DNA from: Priestia filamentosa
GTDB taxonomy: Bacteria > Bacillota > Bacilli > Bacillales > Bacillaceae_H
Direction of reading: 5' to 3'
NCBI RefSeq assembly: GCF_900177535.1
Contig: NZ_FXAJ01000001.1
Coordinates: forward strand, 434,001-498,000
DNA length: 64,000 nt
The number at the start of each line of letters is the position of its first letter. Position 1 is the first letter of the stretch. Below, one piece after another: positions 48,329 through 56,948 of this stretch. Made by a program: the position numbers and the translations under genes. The notes below the pieces were generated by a model. That model was not told the origin of the DNA and did not search any database. It worked only from the letters and a program-made list of their open reading frames with translations.

Positions 48329-49084
48329 ATGAAGAAATGGTCTTTATTATTTGTATTCGTATTAATCGTTGGCCTTCTTTCAGCGTGCGGAAGCAAGGAA
48401 AATAGCGAAGATAAAAAAGTATTAGTTATGGGAACGTCAGCAGACTACCCTCCATTTGAATATGTAGATACAGGTAAAAGTGAAGAAGTTGTCGGTTTTG
48501 ACATTGATCTTGCTAAAATGGTAGCAAAAGAGCTTGGATATAAAGTAGAAGTAAAAGATATGGAATTTAACGGACTTATTACAGCTTTAAAATCAGATCA
48601 AGTTGATTTTGTATTATCAGGTATGACACCAACTGAGAAGCGTAAAAAGAACGTTGATTTCTCAGAAATTTATTACACAAACAAAAACATGATTGTAACA
48701 ACAGATAAAAGCATTAAATCAATTGAAGATTTAAAAGGGAAAACAGTTGGAGTTCAAACTTCTTCTATTCAAGAAGATGCAGCAAAAGAAGCGAAGAAAA
48801 ATGTTAATCTAACAATTGAATCACGCGATCGTATTCCACAGCTTGTATCAGAGATGAAAGCGGGACGTTTTGACGCAGCCATTATTGAAGATAATGTGGC
48901 AAAAGGGTATTTAGAAAAAGATAAAGAACTAAACGGTACTGTGATGGAAGGCGGAGACGATGCAGGAATGGCAATGGCTTTCCCGAAAGACAGTGAATTA
49001 ACAAAAGAATTTAACCGCGTTCTAAAAGAAAAACAAGAGAACGGTGAAGTTGATAAACTAATTCAAAAATGGTTTAACAAATAA
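48329..49084 (+). CDS. artP: Arginine-binding lipoprotein of ABC transporter
   Basis: The 251-residue protein is a type II lipoprotein: basic start, hydrophobic core and lipobox LSAC with the acylated cysteine at 20. The rest is a polar amino-acid solute-binding domain with the family patterns SADYPPFEYV near 37-46 and VGFDIDLAKMVA near 57-68. It should deliver arginine to ArtQM, by position the equivalent of B. subtilis YqiX. ATG 48329 lies 8 bases after AGGGGGAT. Two ARG-box-like sites precede it. Confidence 0.9.
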   Translation: MKKWSLLFVFVLIVGLLSACGSKENSEDKKVLVMGTSADYPPFEYVDTGKSEEVVGFDIDLAKMVAKELGYKVEVKDMEFNGLITALKSDQVDFVLSGMTPTEKRKKNVDFSEIYYTNKNMIVTTDKSIKSIEDLKGKTVGVQTSSIQEDAAKEAKKNVNLTIESRDRIPQLVSEMKAGRFDAAIIEDNVAKGYLEKDKELNGTVMEGGDDAGMAMAFPKDSELTKEFNRVLKEKQENGEVDKLIQKWFNK

Positions 49085-49121
49085 TGAAAGACGAAGAAAA
49101 GAGTAGAGAGGAAGGGATACA

Positions 49122-49781
49122 ATGAATCTAGATTTCCAACAGCTCGGACCTTCCATCTCTTACATTTTACAAGGGATACAGGTTACGCTACAGATTGTTG
49201 TTTTAGCCGCTTTAATCGGCTTTGTATTTGGAATTATTCTAGCACTATGTAAGATTAGTAGATTTAAAGTTCTTGTTTGGCTTGCAAATATTTATACATC
49301 TGTTTTTCGAGGAACGCCACTTGTATTACAGCTTATTATTATTTATACAGGTCTTCCTGAATTAACAGGCATCAAAATTGAAGCATACCCAGCAGCGGTG
49401 GCCGCTTTTGCTTTAAACTCTGCTGCTTATATTTCAGAAATTATCCGTGCAGGCATCCAAGCGGTTGACAAAGGTCAAACAGAAGCTGCAATGGCTTTAG
49501 GAGTTCCACCTCAAAAAACATTACGACACATTATTTTGCCCCAAGCACTGAAAAATATTTTACCAGCGCTTATGAACGAATTTATTTCATTAACAAAAGA
49601 ATCGGCAATTGTAACCGTAATTGGTGTCACAGATATTATGCGTAGGGCATATATCGTTGGAGGAGATTTGTACTCTTACCTAGAGCCGCTTCTAGTAGCT
49701 GGTCTTATCTACTATGTGATGGTTATGATTTTAACGCTTCTCGGAAGAAAGCTCGAGGGGAGACTGAAGAAAAGTGATTAA
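49122..49781 (+). CDS. artQ: Arginine ABC transporter permease
   Basis: The 219-residue permease has five or six membrane helices and the HisMQ-type signature. The EAA loop [25 protein letters not shown] lies near 124-148 and contacts the ATPase. [10 protein letters not shown] near 62-71 is typical of polar amino-acid permeases. A single permease gene implies a homodimeric channel. GAGAGGAAGGG precedes ATG 49122. It overlaps artM by 8 bases. Confidence 0.93.
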   Translation: MNLDFQQLGPSISYILQGIQVTLQIVVLAALIGFVFGIILALCKISRFKVLVWLANIYTSVFRGTPLVLQLIIIYTGLPELTGIKIEAYPAAVAAFALNSAAYISEIIRAGIQAVDKGQTEAAMALGVPPQKTLRHIILPQALKNILPALMNEFISLTKESAIVTVIGVTDIMRRAYIVGGDLYSYLEPLLVAGLIYYVMVMILTLLGRKLEGRLKKSD

Positions 49782-50490
49782 GGTTGAAAATTTACACAAA
49801 TCGTTCGGTAAAACACATGTATTAAAAGGAATTACAACAGAAATTAAAAATGGGGAAGTTTTGGCAATCATTGGACCTTCTGGCTCAGGAAAATCAACGT
49901 TCCTTCGCTGCCTTAACTTACTTGAAAAACCATCTGATGGACTTGTGGAAATTAATGGGGAACAGATAACGGAAAAAAATGCGATGAAAATTCGTCAAAA
50001 TATCGGCATGGTATTTCAGCATTTTCATCTTTTCCCACACAAAACAGTGTTAGAGAATGTAACGTATGCACCTATTAATGTTAAAGGTGTTGAAAAAGAA
50101 TCGGCAATCAAGTTAGGAAAAGAACTTCTTGAAAAAGTAGGTTTGGCAAATAAAGCAGATGCTTATCCAAACAGACTTTCAGGAGGACAGAAACAGCGTG
50201 TTGCAATTGCGAGAGCGCTCGCGATGGAGCCTGAGGCCATTCTTTTTGATGAACCAACATCAGCTCTTGATCCTGAGATGGTAAAAGAGGTGCTCGAAGT
50301 TATGAAATCTCTTGCCCAAACAGGCATGACGATGGCGATTGTTACACATGAAATGGGTTTTGCTCGTGAAGTAGCTGACAGAGTCTTCTTTTTAGATAAC
50401 GGTCTTCTTGTTGAAGAAGGAGAACCTGAAGCGTTTTTCACAGCACCAAAAACAGAAAGAGCGCAGGAATTTTTAGAAAAAGTTTTATAA
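49774..50490 (+). CDS. artM: Arginine ABC transporter ATP-binding protein
   Basis: The 238-residue ATPase has Walker [10 protein letters not shown] near 33-41, the signature LSGGQKQR near 134-141, Walker [13 protein letters not shown] near 154-165 and the switch histidine in VTHEMG. It powers arginine import by ArtPQ. Translation probably begins at GTG 49774, inside the end of artQ. The stop is followed by a terminator, so artPQM is a closed operon. Confidence 0.95.
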   Translation: MIKVENLHKSFGKTHVLKGITTEIKNGEVLAIIGPSGSGKSTFLRCLNLLEKPSDGLVEINGEQITEKNAMKIRQNIGMVFQHFHLFPHKTVLENVTYAPINVKGVEKESAIKLGKELLEKVGLANKADAYPNRLSGGQKQRVAIARALAMEPEAILFDEPTSALDPEMVKEVLEVMKSLAQTGMTMAIVTHEMGFAREVADRVFFLDNGLLVEEGEPEAFFTAPKTERAQEFLEKVL

Positions 50491-50496
50491 AAGTAG

Positions 50497-50527
50497 GGGA
50501 GTTACTTTACGAAGTAACTCCCTTTTT
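50497..50527 (+). terminator. Intrinsic terminator of artPQM
   Basis: GGGAGTTACTT and AAGTAACTCCC form an 11-bp stem with a 4-base loop, followed by T5. Confidence 0.92.
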
Positions 50528-50552
50528 ATTTTAGAATATGAAAGAGAACCTA

Positions 50553-50581
50553 TTGCGCGTTTTTTGATTCCGTGATACAAA
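50553..50581 (+). promoter_or_regulatory. Possible yqjA promoter
   Basis: TTGCGC and TACAAA lie 17 bases apart, about 40 bases upstream of yqjA. Both are partial sigma-A matches, so this is tentative. Confidence 0.35.
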
Positions 50582-50621
50582 TTGAAAGAAGTTATTTTAA
50601 ACTTATAGGAGTATGCAAAAC

Positions 50622-51575
50622 ATGAAATTTCGAATTGGCTATCGTACGCTGAAAACAGCAGTTGGAACAGGGCTTGCAATTTTTATTGCCCAGCTTTTGT
50701 CCCTTGATAATTTTGTTTCAGCAGGGATTTTGACGATCCTTTGTGTGAAAAGTTCAACAAGGCAATCTGTTCAAAGTGCATGGTCACGTCTTGTGGCATG
50801 TATGATTGCAATGGGTTTTTCTTTTATCTTCTTTGAGCTAATCGGGTATAACCCAGCCTCAATTGGTCTTCTTCTTCTTTTCTTTATTCCAACAACAGTT
50901 CTCTTAAAAGTTAGTGAAGGAATCGTAACAAGTTCTGTTATTATCTTGCATATTTACTCATTCGGTGAAGTGACATGGCGTATTATCCTAAACGAGATAG
51001 GAATTATTTTAACAGGAATTGGCGTAGCACTCATAGCTAACCTTTACATGCCAAGCTTAGATCGACAGCTCAAAACATATCAACGCCAAATCGAAGATAA
51101 TTTCAAGAAAATATTAGGAGAGATGGCATCTTACTTACAAAAGAATGAAAGTCAGTGGATGGGACAGGAGATTACCGAAACAGCTAATATTTTAGCAAAA
51201 GCAAAAAGTTTGTCTTTTAGGGATGTTGAAAATCATTTTCGCCGCACCGAAAATTACTATTATCACTATTTCAAGACACGTGAAAAACAGTTCGAAATTA
51301 TTGAACGCATTCTACCTGTTGTTACATCAATTGAACCAATGGTCGAACAGCGTCAGATGATTGGAGCATTTATGGAAGAACTTAGTCTTTCCATTCACCC
51401 AGGAAACACAGCAAAGCTGTTTTTGCTGAAGCTTGAAAGTCTTGCAAAAGAATTTCGAAAGATGCCGCTTCCCCAAACGCGTGAAGAATTTGAAGCACGA
51501 GCACAGCTTTACAGATTTATGAAAGAGATGGAGCAATATTTAATAGCAAAAGAATCATTAAAAGTAGACATATAG
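50622..51575 (+). CDS. yqjA: Aromatic acid exporter family membrane protein YqjA
   Basis: The 317-residue protein has about six N-terminal membrane helices (1-150), with the family start RIGYRTLKTAVGTGLA. A cytoplasmic helical C-terminal domain (about 160-317) follows. It belongs to the ArAE/DUF939-type family of putative aromatic-acid exporters, but its substrate is not known. ATG 50622 is chosen because AGGAG ends 10 bases upstream; the ATG at 50613 is only one base from it. Location matches yqjA of B. subtilis. Confidence 0.85.
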   Translation: MKFRIGYRTLKTAVGTGLAIFIAQLLSLDNFVSAGILTILCVKSSTRQSVQSAWSRLVACMIAMGFSFIFFELIGYNPASIGLLLLFFIPTTVLLKVSEGIVTSSVIILHIYSFGEVTWRIILNEIGIILTGIGVALIANLYMPSLDRQLKTYQRQIEDNFKKILGEMASYLQKNESQWMGQEITETANILAKAKSLSFRDVENHFRRTENYYYHYFKTREKQFEIIERILPVVTSIEPMVEQRQMIGAFMEELSLSIHPGNTAKLFLLKLESLAKEFRKMPLPQTREEFEARAQLYRFMKEMEQYLIAKESLKVDI

Positions 51576-51603
51576 AAGCAAGCCGAAAAGGCTTGCTTTT
51601 TTT
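51576..51603 (+). terminator. Intrinsic terminator after yqjA
   Basis: AAGCAAGCC and GGCTTGCTT form a 9-bp stem around GAAAA, followed by T5 or more. Confidence 0.9.
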
Positions 51604-51655
51604 GTATGAGAATAACGAGAAAAGTGAAGAATAACCGCAAAAAGGAGGAGTCTTT

Positions 51656-52174
51656 TTGAAACTTCTACGGTTTTTATGTTTAGCACTTTGCTCTTTTGTA
51701 CTCTTTCCGTCACATGCTTATCAGCAAGAACTAGAACCGCTTGTTATTGTAAATAAAGCTATCAATCAAGCTGCGTTTATTAAAGGAGATAATATTATAA
51801 AAGTTGTGGATGCTGCTTCTGGGAAAACAGAAGAGCTAACGCCAGAAGGTCTTTTTACCGTTATAGTGAAAGCTGAAAATCCATATTATCGGAAAAATGA
51901 TATTGAAGGAGGGAGCCCTGAAAATCCTCTTGGCACAAGGTGGATTGGATTTGACGCTCGTGAAACAGATGGTAGAATTTACGGTATTCACGGAACAAAT
52001 CAAAATAGCTCAATTGGTCAATATGTAACAAACGGATGCATTAGACTCTCAAATGAAAATGTAGAATGGTTATACGAAAACGTCCCTAAAGGAACGAGCG
52101 TTTATATTGTAAAAGAAGACGTGCCTTTTCAAGTTTTAATAGAGGAAGTCAAAACATTAAGGCATAAAAATTAA
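51656..52174 (+). CDS. yqjB: Exported L,D-transpeptidase (YkuD domain), YqjB-like
   Basis: The 172-residue protein has a signal peptide (about 1-22, ending near SHAYQ) and a YkuD catalytic domain. The catalytic stretch runs from GIHGTN near 115 to TNGCIRLSN near 128-136, whose cysteine attacks the peptide stem of peptidoglycan. It should form L,D cross-links or trim stems outside the membrane. Unlike YkuD it has no LysM domain. Translation starts at TTG 51656, 6 bases after AAAGGAGGAG. It precedes a VanY-type carboxypeptidase, so two stem-peptide enzymes are neighbours. Confidence 0.85.
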   Translation: MKLLRFLCLALCSFVLFPSHAYQQELEPLVIVNKAINQAAFIKGDNIIKVVDAASGKTEELTPEGLFTVIVKAENPYYRKNDIEGGSPENPLGTRWIGFDARETDGRIYGIHGTNQNSSIGQYVTNGCIRLSNENVEWLYENVPKGTSVYIVKEDVPFQVLIEEVKTLRHKN

Positions 52175-52264
52175 TTTGTAAAAATTTCAAAAAAAAAGTT
52201 GCTTCTTCTCTCTTGTAGGATATAAACTATAAGCACAAAATCTAAATAGGGAAAGGGCTATCGT

Positions 52265-53071
52265 ATGGAGAAGAAGCCGGTTCAGCGTAGTATGAGAAGA
52301 GACAGGGGGATTTTTGGGCGTTTATTTTTACTGTTTTTTCTCTTTTTTATTTTAGCTATTGTTCTTATTTTTGCTTTTAACTTTCAAAAGGAAGAGCCTA
52401 CGGACACCAAAACAAGCGAGCAGAAAGAGGAGAAAAAACGTGAACCTGCTTTTCCTACTCTTTCGGAAACAATTGATCAAAAAGTTCAAGGAGTATCAGT
52501 TATTTCGAATCCTAATTCTTTGTTGCTTGTTGTCAATAAAAAACGAAGTCTCCCAGAAGGATTTGTCCCACAGAATCTTGTCGTTCCTAACGTTGAATTT
52601 TCCTTTAGCGGAGAGGCGGAGAAAAAGTATTTACGACAAGAAGCTGCAGAAGCACTTGAGAAGTTATTTGCTGAAGGAGAAAAAGAAGGGATTAAGCTTT
52701 ATGCTGTTTCAGGTTATCGTTCTTATGACCGTCAAATTACTGTATTTAATCAGCATGTACAGGAGTATGGAGAAGCGGAAACAAAAAAAGTCAGCGCAGT
52801 TCCTGGAACAAGTGAACATCAAACAGGCTTAGCAATGGATGTTTCTTCTCAGTCAGCAAACTTTCTTTTAACAGAGCAATTTGGGGAAACAGAAGAAGGA
52901 AAGTGGCTTAAAGAGAATGCCTACAAGCAAGGCTATATTATTCGTTATCCAAAAGGAAAAGAAGAGGAAACAGGGTATTCTTATGAACCATGGCATATTC
53001 GGTATGTAGGGAAGGAACCTGCTGCTTATCTATATAAACAAGAATTAACATTAGAAGAAGCTAGTAGATAA
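52265..53071 (+). CDS. D-alanyl-D-alanine carboxypeptidase, VanY family
   Basis: The 268-residue membrane-anchored protein has a basic start, one membrane helix (about 19-40), an E/K-rich linker and an M15B peptidase domain (about 95-260). The motifs SGYRSY near 155, PGTSEHQTGLAMDV near 179-192 and EPWHIRYVG near 238-246 supply the zinc ligands (H, D, H) and the catalytic glutamate region. It should remove the terminal D-Ala from peptidoglycan precursors. It lacks VanR/VanS or VanH neighbours, so vancomycin resistance is not implied. Confidence 0.88.
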   Translation: MEKKPVQRSMRRDRGIFGRLFLLFFLFFILAIVLIFAFNFQKEEPTDTKTSEQKEEKKREPAFPTLSETIDQKVQGVSVISNPNSLLLVVNKKRSLPEGFVPQNLVVPNVEFSFSGEAEKKYLRQEAAEALEKLFAEGEKEGIKLYAVSGYRSYDRQITVFNQHVQEYGEAETKKVSAVPGTSEHQTGLAMDVSSQSANFLLTEQFGETEEGKWLKENAYKQGYIIRYPKGKEEETGYSYEPWHIRYVGKEPAAYLYKQELTLEEASR

Positions 53072-53093
53072 AAAGAGATGGCGGAGGGGAATT

Positions 53094-53534
53094 ATGCACA
53101 TTATAAAAGCCTGTGTAACAGATTATAAAAAGGTAGCCCTTCTTTTTAATGAATATCGTGTTTTTTATAAACAAAAAAGTGATATAAAAGCTGCGGAACG
53201 CTTTATTTATGAACGTTTACACAACAAGGAATCTGTCATCTTTTTAGCTTTAGAGGAAGGTGAAGCTGTAGGTTTTGCTCAGCTGTATCCTTCTTTTACT
53301 TCAATTGGAATAAAGAGAACCATTATTTTAAATGATTTGTACGTTACAGAAAAAACGAGAGGAAGCGGAGTAGGTGCCGCTCTTTTACAAGAAGTAAAGG
53401 AGTACGGCAAAAAAGAAAAGAAAGATTCAATTGTTTTGCAAACAGCAAAAGATAACGCTCGTGCTCAGCATCTATATGAAAAATTGGGCTATCAAAAAGA
53501 CGATCACTATTTTTATTACTCCTTATCTCTATAG
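53094..53534 (+). CDS. GNAT-family N-acetyltransferase
   Basis: The 146-residue protein has the GNAT fold. The acetyl-CoA loop is visible as RGSGVGAALLQEV near 97-109, preceded by LNDLYVTEKT. The C-terminal ARAQHLYEKLGYQKDD is also typical. The substrate cannot be told from sequence; an amine on a protein, peptide or small molecule is possible. GCGGAGGGG precedes ATG 53094. It lies 22 bases after the carboxypeptidase gene and may be co-transcribed with it. Confidence 0.85.
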   Translation: MHIIKACVTDYKKVALLFNEYRVFYKQKSDIKAAERFIYERLHNKESVIFLALEEGEAVGFAQLYPSFTSIGIKRTIILNDLYVTEKTRGSGVGAALLQEVKEYGKKEKKDSIVLQTAKDNARAQHLYEKLGYQKDDHYFYYSLSL

Positions 53535-53567
53535 AAAATGGACCTTATAGTAAGGTCCATTTTTTTA
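53535..53567. terminator. Terminator between the acetyltransferase and prli42
   Basis: AAAATGGACCTTA and its complement form a 13-bp stem around TAG, with a T tract on the right. It serves convergent genes. Confidence 0.9.
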
Positions 53568-53660
53568 TACCCATGTGCTAATACCAATCATAATGGTAGA
53601 AAGAATCATAATACCAAGCATAATCATTACAATTGTTTTTTGGATTTTCTTATTAGACAC
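53565..53660 (-). CDS. prli42: Prli42-like stressosome-associated small membrane protein
   Basis: This 31-residue gene is too short for most gene finders. Starting at GTG 53660 it reads (M)SNKKIQKTIV, then a hydrophobic helix, ending ISTWV. The layout of basic N-terminus, one membrane helix and total length of 31 residues is that of Prli42, the small protein that links the stressosome to the membrane in Listeria and relatives. GGGAG lies about 10 bases upstream. A promoter with TTGTCG - 17 - TACAAT lies further upstream on the minus strand. A longer frame from 53843 has no such support. Identity rests on pattern and length, not an alignment. Confidence 0.72.
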   Translation of the reverse strand: MSNKKIQKTIVMIMLGIMILSTIMIGISTWV

Positions 53661-53693
53661 TTTCGGCCAACTCCCTGTCTCTTGTTTGTCTAC

Positions 53694-53722
53694 ATTGTAG
53701 CTTGTCCTGAAGCATTCGACAA
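53694..53722 (-). promoter_or_regulatory. Promoter of prli42
   Basis: On the minus strand TTGTCG and TACAAT are separated by 17 bases, about 35 bases before the GTG start. An inverted repeat GCTTGTC - 11 - GACAAGC (53700-53724) overlaps the spacer and -35. Confidence 0.6.
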
Positions 53723-53800
53723 GCGATGTGATATAAAAGGAAAAAAGAGAAACATATAGAATAGATATAGAAAGAATACGATAATGATAAGGAGGATGCA

Positions 53801-54217
53801 ATGATTGAAAAAGTAGATCATATTGGAATTGCTGTCTATTCAATTGAAAGCGCTTTATATGTGTATGAGAACCTGCTGGGTCTTACTCTAATTGGGGAGG
53901 AAATTGTGGAAAGTCAAGGTGTAAAAGTAGCTTTTTTAGAGACGTCATCAGTTAAAATTGAACTTCTTGAACCATTAGCACAAAGGGGAGCTATTTTTTC
54001 GTTTCTAAATAAAAGAGGAGAAGGTATTCACCATATTGCTTTTCGGGTTCAAAATATAAGAGCGAAAATACGAGAGCTTGAAAGCAAAGGTATCAAAATG
54101 ATTGATAACAAACCGAGAATAGGAGCGGGAGGCGCTCTTATTGCTTTTTTACATCCATCTTCAACACATAAAGTACTTATTGAGCTTTGTGAAAAAGGGG
54201 GAGATCAGCGTGTATGA
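53801..54217 (+). CDS. mce: Methylmalonyl-CoA epimerase
   Basis: The 138-residue VOC-fold enzyme interconverts (S)- and (R)-methylmalonyl-CoA. The start KVDHIGIAVYSIE with metal-ligand histidine H7, VKIELLEPL near 50 and GIHHIAFRV near 74-82 are typical. The C-terminal KVLIELCEK provides the last glutamate ligand. ATAAGGAGGATG precedes ATG 53801. It overlaps the carboxyltransferase gene by 8 bases, as in yqjC-yqjD of B. subtilis. It supplies the (R) form required by MutAB. Confidence 0.93.
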   Translation: MIEKVDHIGIAVYSIESALYVYENLLGLTLIGEEIVESQGVKVAFLETSSVKIELLEPLAQRGAIFSFLNKRGEGIHHIAFRVQNIRAKIRELESKGIKMIDNKPRIGAGGALIAFLHPSSTHKVLIELCEKGGDQRV

Positions 54218-55751
54218 AAAACTTTATCGTCTTCACGACAAGAAGGAAGCAGTTGAACTTGGAGGTGGTAAGGAGGCTATTGAGAAACAGCATAAAAAGA
54301 ATAAGTTAACAGCAAGAGAGCGGATTGATTTACTTCTTGATGAGGACTCTTTTGTAGAACTTAATCCTTTTATAAAGCATCGTTGTCATGATTTTGGTCT
54401 TCATGAAAAAGAAGCCCCTGGTGAAGGTGTTGTGACGGGGTATGGGAAAATAATGGGAAGACCTATTTATTTATTTTCGCAAGATTTTACCGTTTTTGGA
54501 GGCGCGCTTGGGGAAATGCATGCAAAAAAGATTACGCATGTAATGGACTTAGCGGCTAAAACAGGAGTTCCCTTTATCGGATTGAATGATTCGGGAGGAG
54601 CTCGCATTCAAGAAGGAGTAGCATCTCTTGATGGGTATGGTCATGTTTTTTATCGAAACGTCATTTACTCAGGCGTTATTCCTCAAATATCCGTTATTAT
54701 GGGCCCTTGCGCTGGAGGAGCTGTTTATTCTCCTGCAATTACTGATTTTGTTTTTATGGTCGAAGAGAGAAGTCAAATGTTTATAACAGGACCAAAAGTA
54801 ATTGAGACTGTAACAGGAGAAAAAATAGCTGCAGAAGACTTAGGAGGTGCACATGTTCATAACGCCATAAGCGGAAACGCTCATTTTTCAGCTCAAAGTG
54901 AAGAAGAAACATTAGCAAATGTCAGGAAATTACTGTCTTATTTACCTCAAAATAATCATGAACAACCACCATGTGTTACTGTTCAATCTTCCAATGATGA
55001 TCGTCCAAATTTACTTCATATCGTACCAGATAATCCTACACGCCCTTATGATATTCGCCTTGTGATTCAAGAAATTGTAGATCATAACACCTTTTTTGAA
55101 GTTCACCGGGATTTTGCGAAAAATATTGTTGTTGGCCTTGCTAGAATAGAAGGGAAAACAGTTGGATTAGTATGCAATCAGCCACGCATTATGGCAGGTG
55201 GACTTGATATTAATTCTTCAGATAAAGCTGCTCGCTTCATTCGTTTTTGTGACTGTTTTAATATTCCGCTTATCACGCTTGAAGATGTAACAGGGTTCTT
55301 TCCTGGTGTAAAACAAGAGCATGGTGGTATCATAAGACATGGAGCAAAAATTTTATATGCTTATTCAGAAGCAACAGTACCCAAGTTAACCGTTATTTTA
55401 CGTAAAGCGTACGGTGGAGCGTATGTTGCTCTAAACAGCAAAGCAATAGGTGCAGATCTCGTGTACGCATGGCCTCATGCTGAAGTTGCCGTTATGGGGC
55501 CTGAAGGAGCTGCAAACATCATCTTCGCTCAAGAGATCGCTAATAGCAGTAATCCTGAAGAAACAAGAAAAAGCAAAATTGAAGAATACCGAGAAAAATT
55601 TGCAAATCCTTTTGTTGCTGCAAGTCTTGGGATGATTGATGACGTTATTGACCCAAGAGAAACGCGAATAAAATTGAAGAAGGCACTTGAAATGCTTCGT
55701 CACAAAAAAGAAGAGCGTCCAGCGAAAAAACATGGAAATATTCCACTGTAA
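54210..55751 (+). CDS. yqjD: Acyl-CoA carboxylase carboxyltransferase subunit (propionyl/methylmalonyl type)
   Basis: The 513-residue protein has two crotonase-like halves. The N-terminal half contains GVVTGYGKIMGRPIYLFSQDFTVFGG near 72-97 and GPCAGGAVYSPA near 165-176. The C-terminal half contains GGIIRHGAKILYAYSEATVPK and GGAYVALNSK. These bind CoA and biotin. It resembles PccB/MmdA and would carboxylate propionyl-CoA to methylmalonyl-CoA, or the reverse. GTG 54210 has AAGGGGGAG 8 bases upstream; the longer frame overlaps mce. No biotin carrier or biotin carboxylase gene lies beside it. Confidence 0.93.
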   Translation: MYEKLYRLHDKKEAVELGGGKEAIEKQHKKNKLTARERIDLLLDEDSFVELNPFIKHRCHDFGLHEKEAPGEGVVTGYGKIMGRPIYLFSQDFTVFGGALGEMHAKKITHVMDLAAKTGVPFIGLNDSGGARIQEGVASLDGYGHVFYRNVIYSGVIPQISVIMGPCAGGAVYSPAITDFVFMVEERSQMFITGPKVIETVTGEKIAAEDLGGAHVHNAISGNAHFSAQSEEETLANVRKLLSYLPQNNHEQPPCVTVQSSNDDRPNLLHIVPDNPTRPYDIRLVIQEIVDHNTFFEVHRDFAKNIVVGLARIEGKTVGLVCNQPRIMAGGLDINSSDKAARFIRFCDCFNIPLITLEDVTGFFPGVKQEHGGIIRHGAKILYAYSEATVPKLTVILRKAYGGAYVALNSKAIGADLVYAWPHAEVAVMGPEGAANIIFAQEIANSSNPEETRKSKIEEYREKFANPFVAASLGMIDDVIDPRETRIKLKKALEMLRHKKEERPAKKHGNIPL

Positions 55752-55778
55752 CACCTACAAACTAAGGAGGAGTACATA

Positions 55779-56900
55779 ATGAAAATTAATGAACAACGTT
55801 TAGTAGACACATTTTTACAACTTGTCAAAGTAGATTCTGAAACAAAATATGAAAGTGAAATTTCAAAAGTACTAAAAGAGAAATTCGAATCACTTGGCGT
55901 GGAAGTAAAAGAAGACAATGCCAAAAAAGTAACAGGACATGGAGCGAACAATTTAATTTGTACTTTAAAAGGTACAAAAGAAGGCGTTGATACAATTTAT
56001 TTCACATCTCATATGGATACAGTTGTTCCTGGTAAAGGAATTAAGCCACAAATTGAAAATGGCTATATTAAAAGTGATGGAACAACGATTTTAGGAGCGG
56101 ATGATAAAGCAGGTCTTGCTGCAATGTTTGAAGCTTTGGAAGTTATTAAAGAAGAAGGAATTGAGCATGGAACAGTAGAGTTTATTATTACTGTTGGAGA
56201 AGAGTCAGGACTTGTTGGAGCGAAAGCATTAGATCCAAGCATGATTACAGCAAAGTTTGGATATGCGTTAGACAGTGACGGAAAAGTAGGCGATATTATT
56301 GTTGGGGCTCCAACTCAAGCGAAGGTTCAGGCAACAATCTACGGTAAAACAGCTCATGCTGGAGTAGCTCCTGAAAAAGGTGTTTCAGCTATTACAATTG
56401 CTGCTAAAGCTATTTCAAAAATGCCGCTTGGCCGCATTGATGAAGAAACAACAGCAAACATCGGTCGCTTTGAAGGTGGAACACAAACAAATATTGTTTG
56501 TGACCAAGTCCATATTCTAGCAGAAGCTCGTTCACTTGTAAGCGAAAAGATGGAAGCCCAAGTCGAAAAAATGAAAAAAGCGTTTGAAGAAGCAGCAGAA
56601 GAAATGGGTGGAAGAGCAGAAGTAGAAGTGACGGTTATGTACCCAAACTTCAAATTTAAAGATGGAGATCATGTTGTTGAAGTGGCGAAAAAAGCAGTTG
56701 ATCGCATTGGTAGAACATCTCATCTTCTTCACAGCGGTGGTGGAAGTGATGCAAACGTGATTGCTGGTCACGGTATTCCAACGGTTAACTTAGCTGTTGG
56801 ATATGAAGATATTCATACAACAAACGAGAAAATGCCAATTGAAGAACTTGTAAAAACAAGTGAACTTGTACTTGCTCTTATTCAAGAAGTAAGTTGTTAA
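55779..56900 (+). CDS. yqjE: M20-family tripeptidase-like metallopeptidase (YqjE)
   Basis: The 373-residue cytoplasmic enzyme has the PepT-like layout. SHMDTVVPG near 75-83 supplies the first zinc ligand and base, GADDKAGLAAM near 107-117 the bridging aspartate, and VGEESGLVGAK near 139-149 the catalytic glutamates. A lid/dimerisation domain (about 180-290) interrupts the metal-binding domain. It should remove amino acids from short peptides. AAGGAGGAG precedes ATG 55779. It is the last gene of the yqjC-E run and ends at a terminator. Confidence 0.93.
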   Translation: MKINEQRLVDTFLQLVKVDSETKYESEISKVLKEKFESLGVEVKEDNAKKVTGHGANNLICTLKGTKEGVDTIYFTSHMDTVVPGKGIKPQIENGYIKSDGTTILGADDKAGLAAMFEALEVIKEEGIEHGTVEFIITVGEESGLVGAKALDPSMITAKFGYALDSDGKVGDIIVGAPTQAKVQATIYGKTAHAGVAPEKGVSAITIAAKAISKMPLGRIDEETTANIGRFEGGTQTNIVCDQVHILAEARSLVSEKMEAQVEKMKKAFEEAAEEMGGRAEVEVTVMYPNFKFKDGDHVVEVAKKAVDRIGRTSHLLHSGGGSDANVIAGHGIPTVNLAVGYEDIHTTNEKMPIEELVKTSELVLALIQEVSC

Positions 56901-56904
56901 AAAA

Positions 56905-56948
56905 AGAGCACTACACATTGTACATAATGTGTAGTGCTCTCTTTTTTT
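56905..56948 (+). terminator. Intrinsic terminator after yqjE
   Basis: AGAGCACTACACATT and its complement form a 15-bp stem around a 6-base loop, followed by C and T7. Confidence 0.95.

Noticed and set aside
52265-53071. VanY homologue as a vancomycin-resistance gene
   Set aside because: No vanHAX or two-component regulator is near. Such carboxypeptidases are common housekeeping wall enzymes in bacilli.
53661-53843. Longer N-terminal extension of the prli42 frame
   Set aside because: The extension overlaps the mce start region, and its upstream part lies beyond the likely promoter. The 31-residue form has the family length and a proper upstream region.
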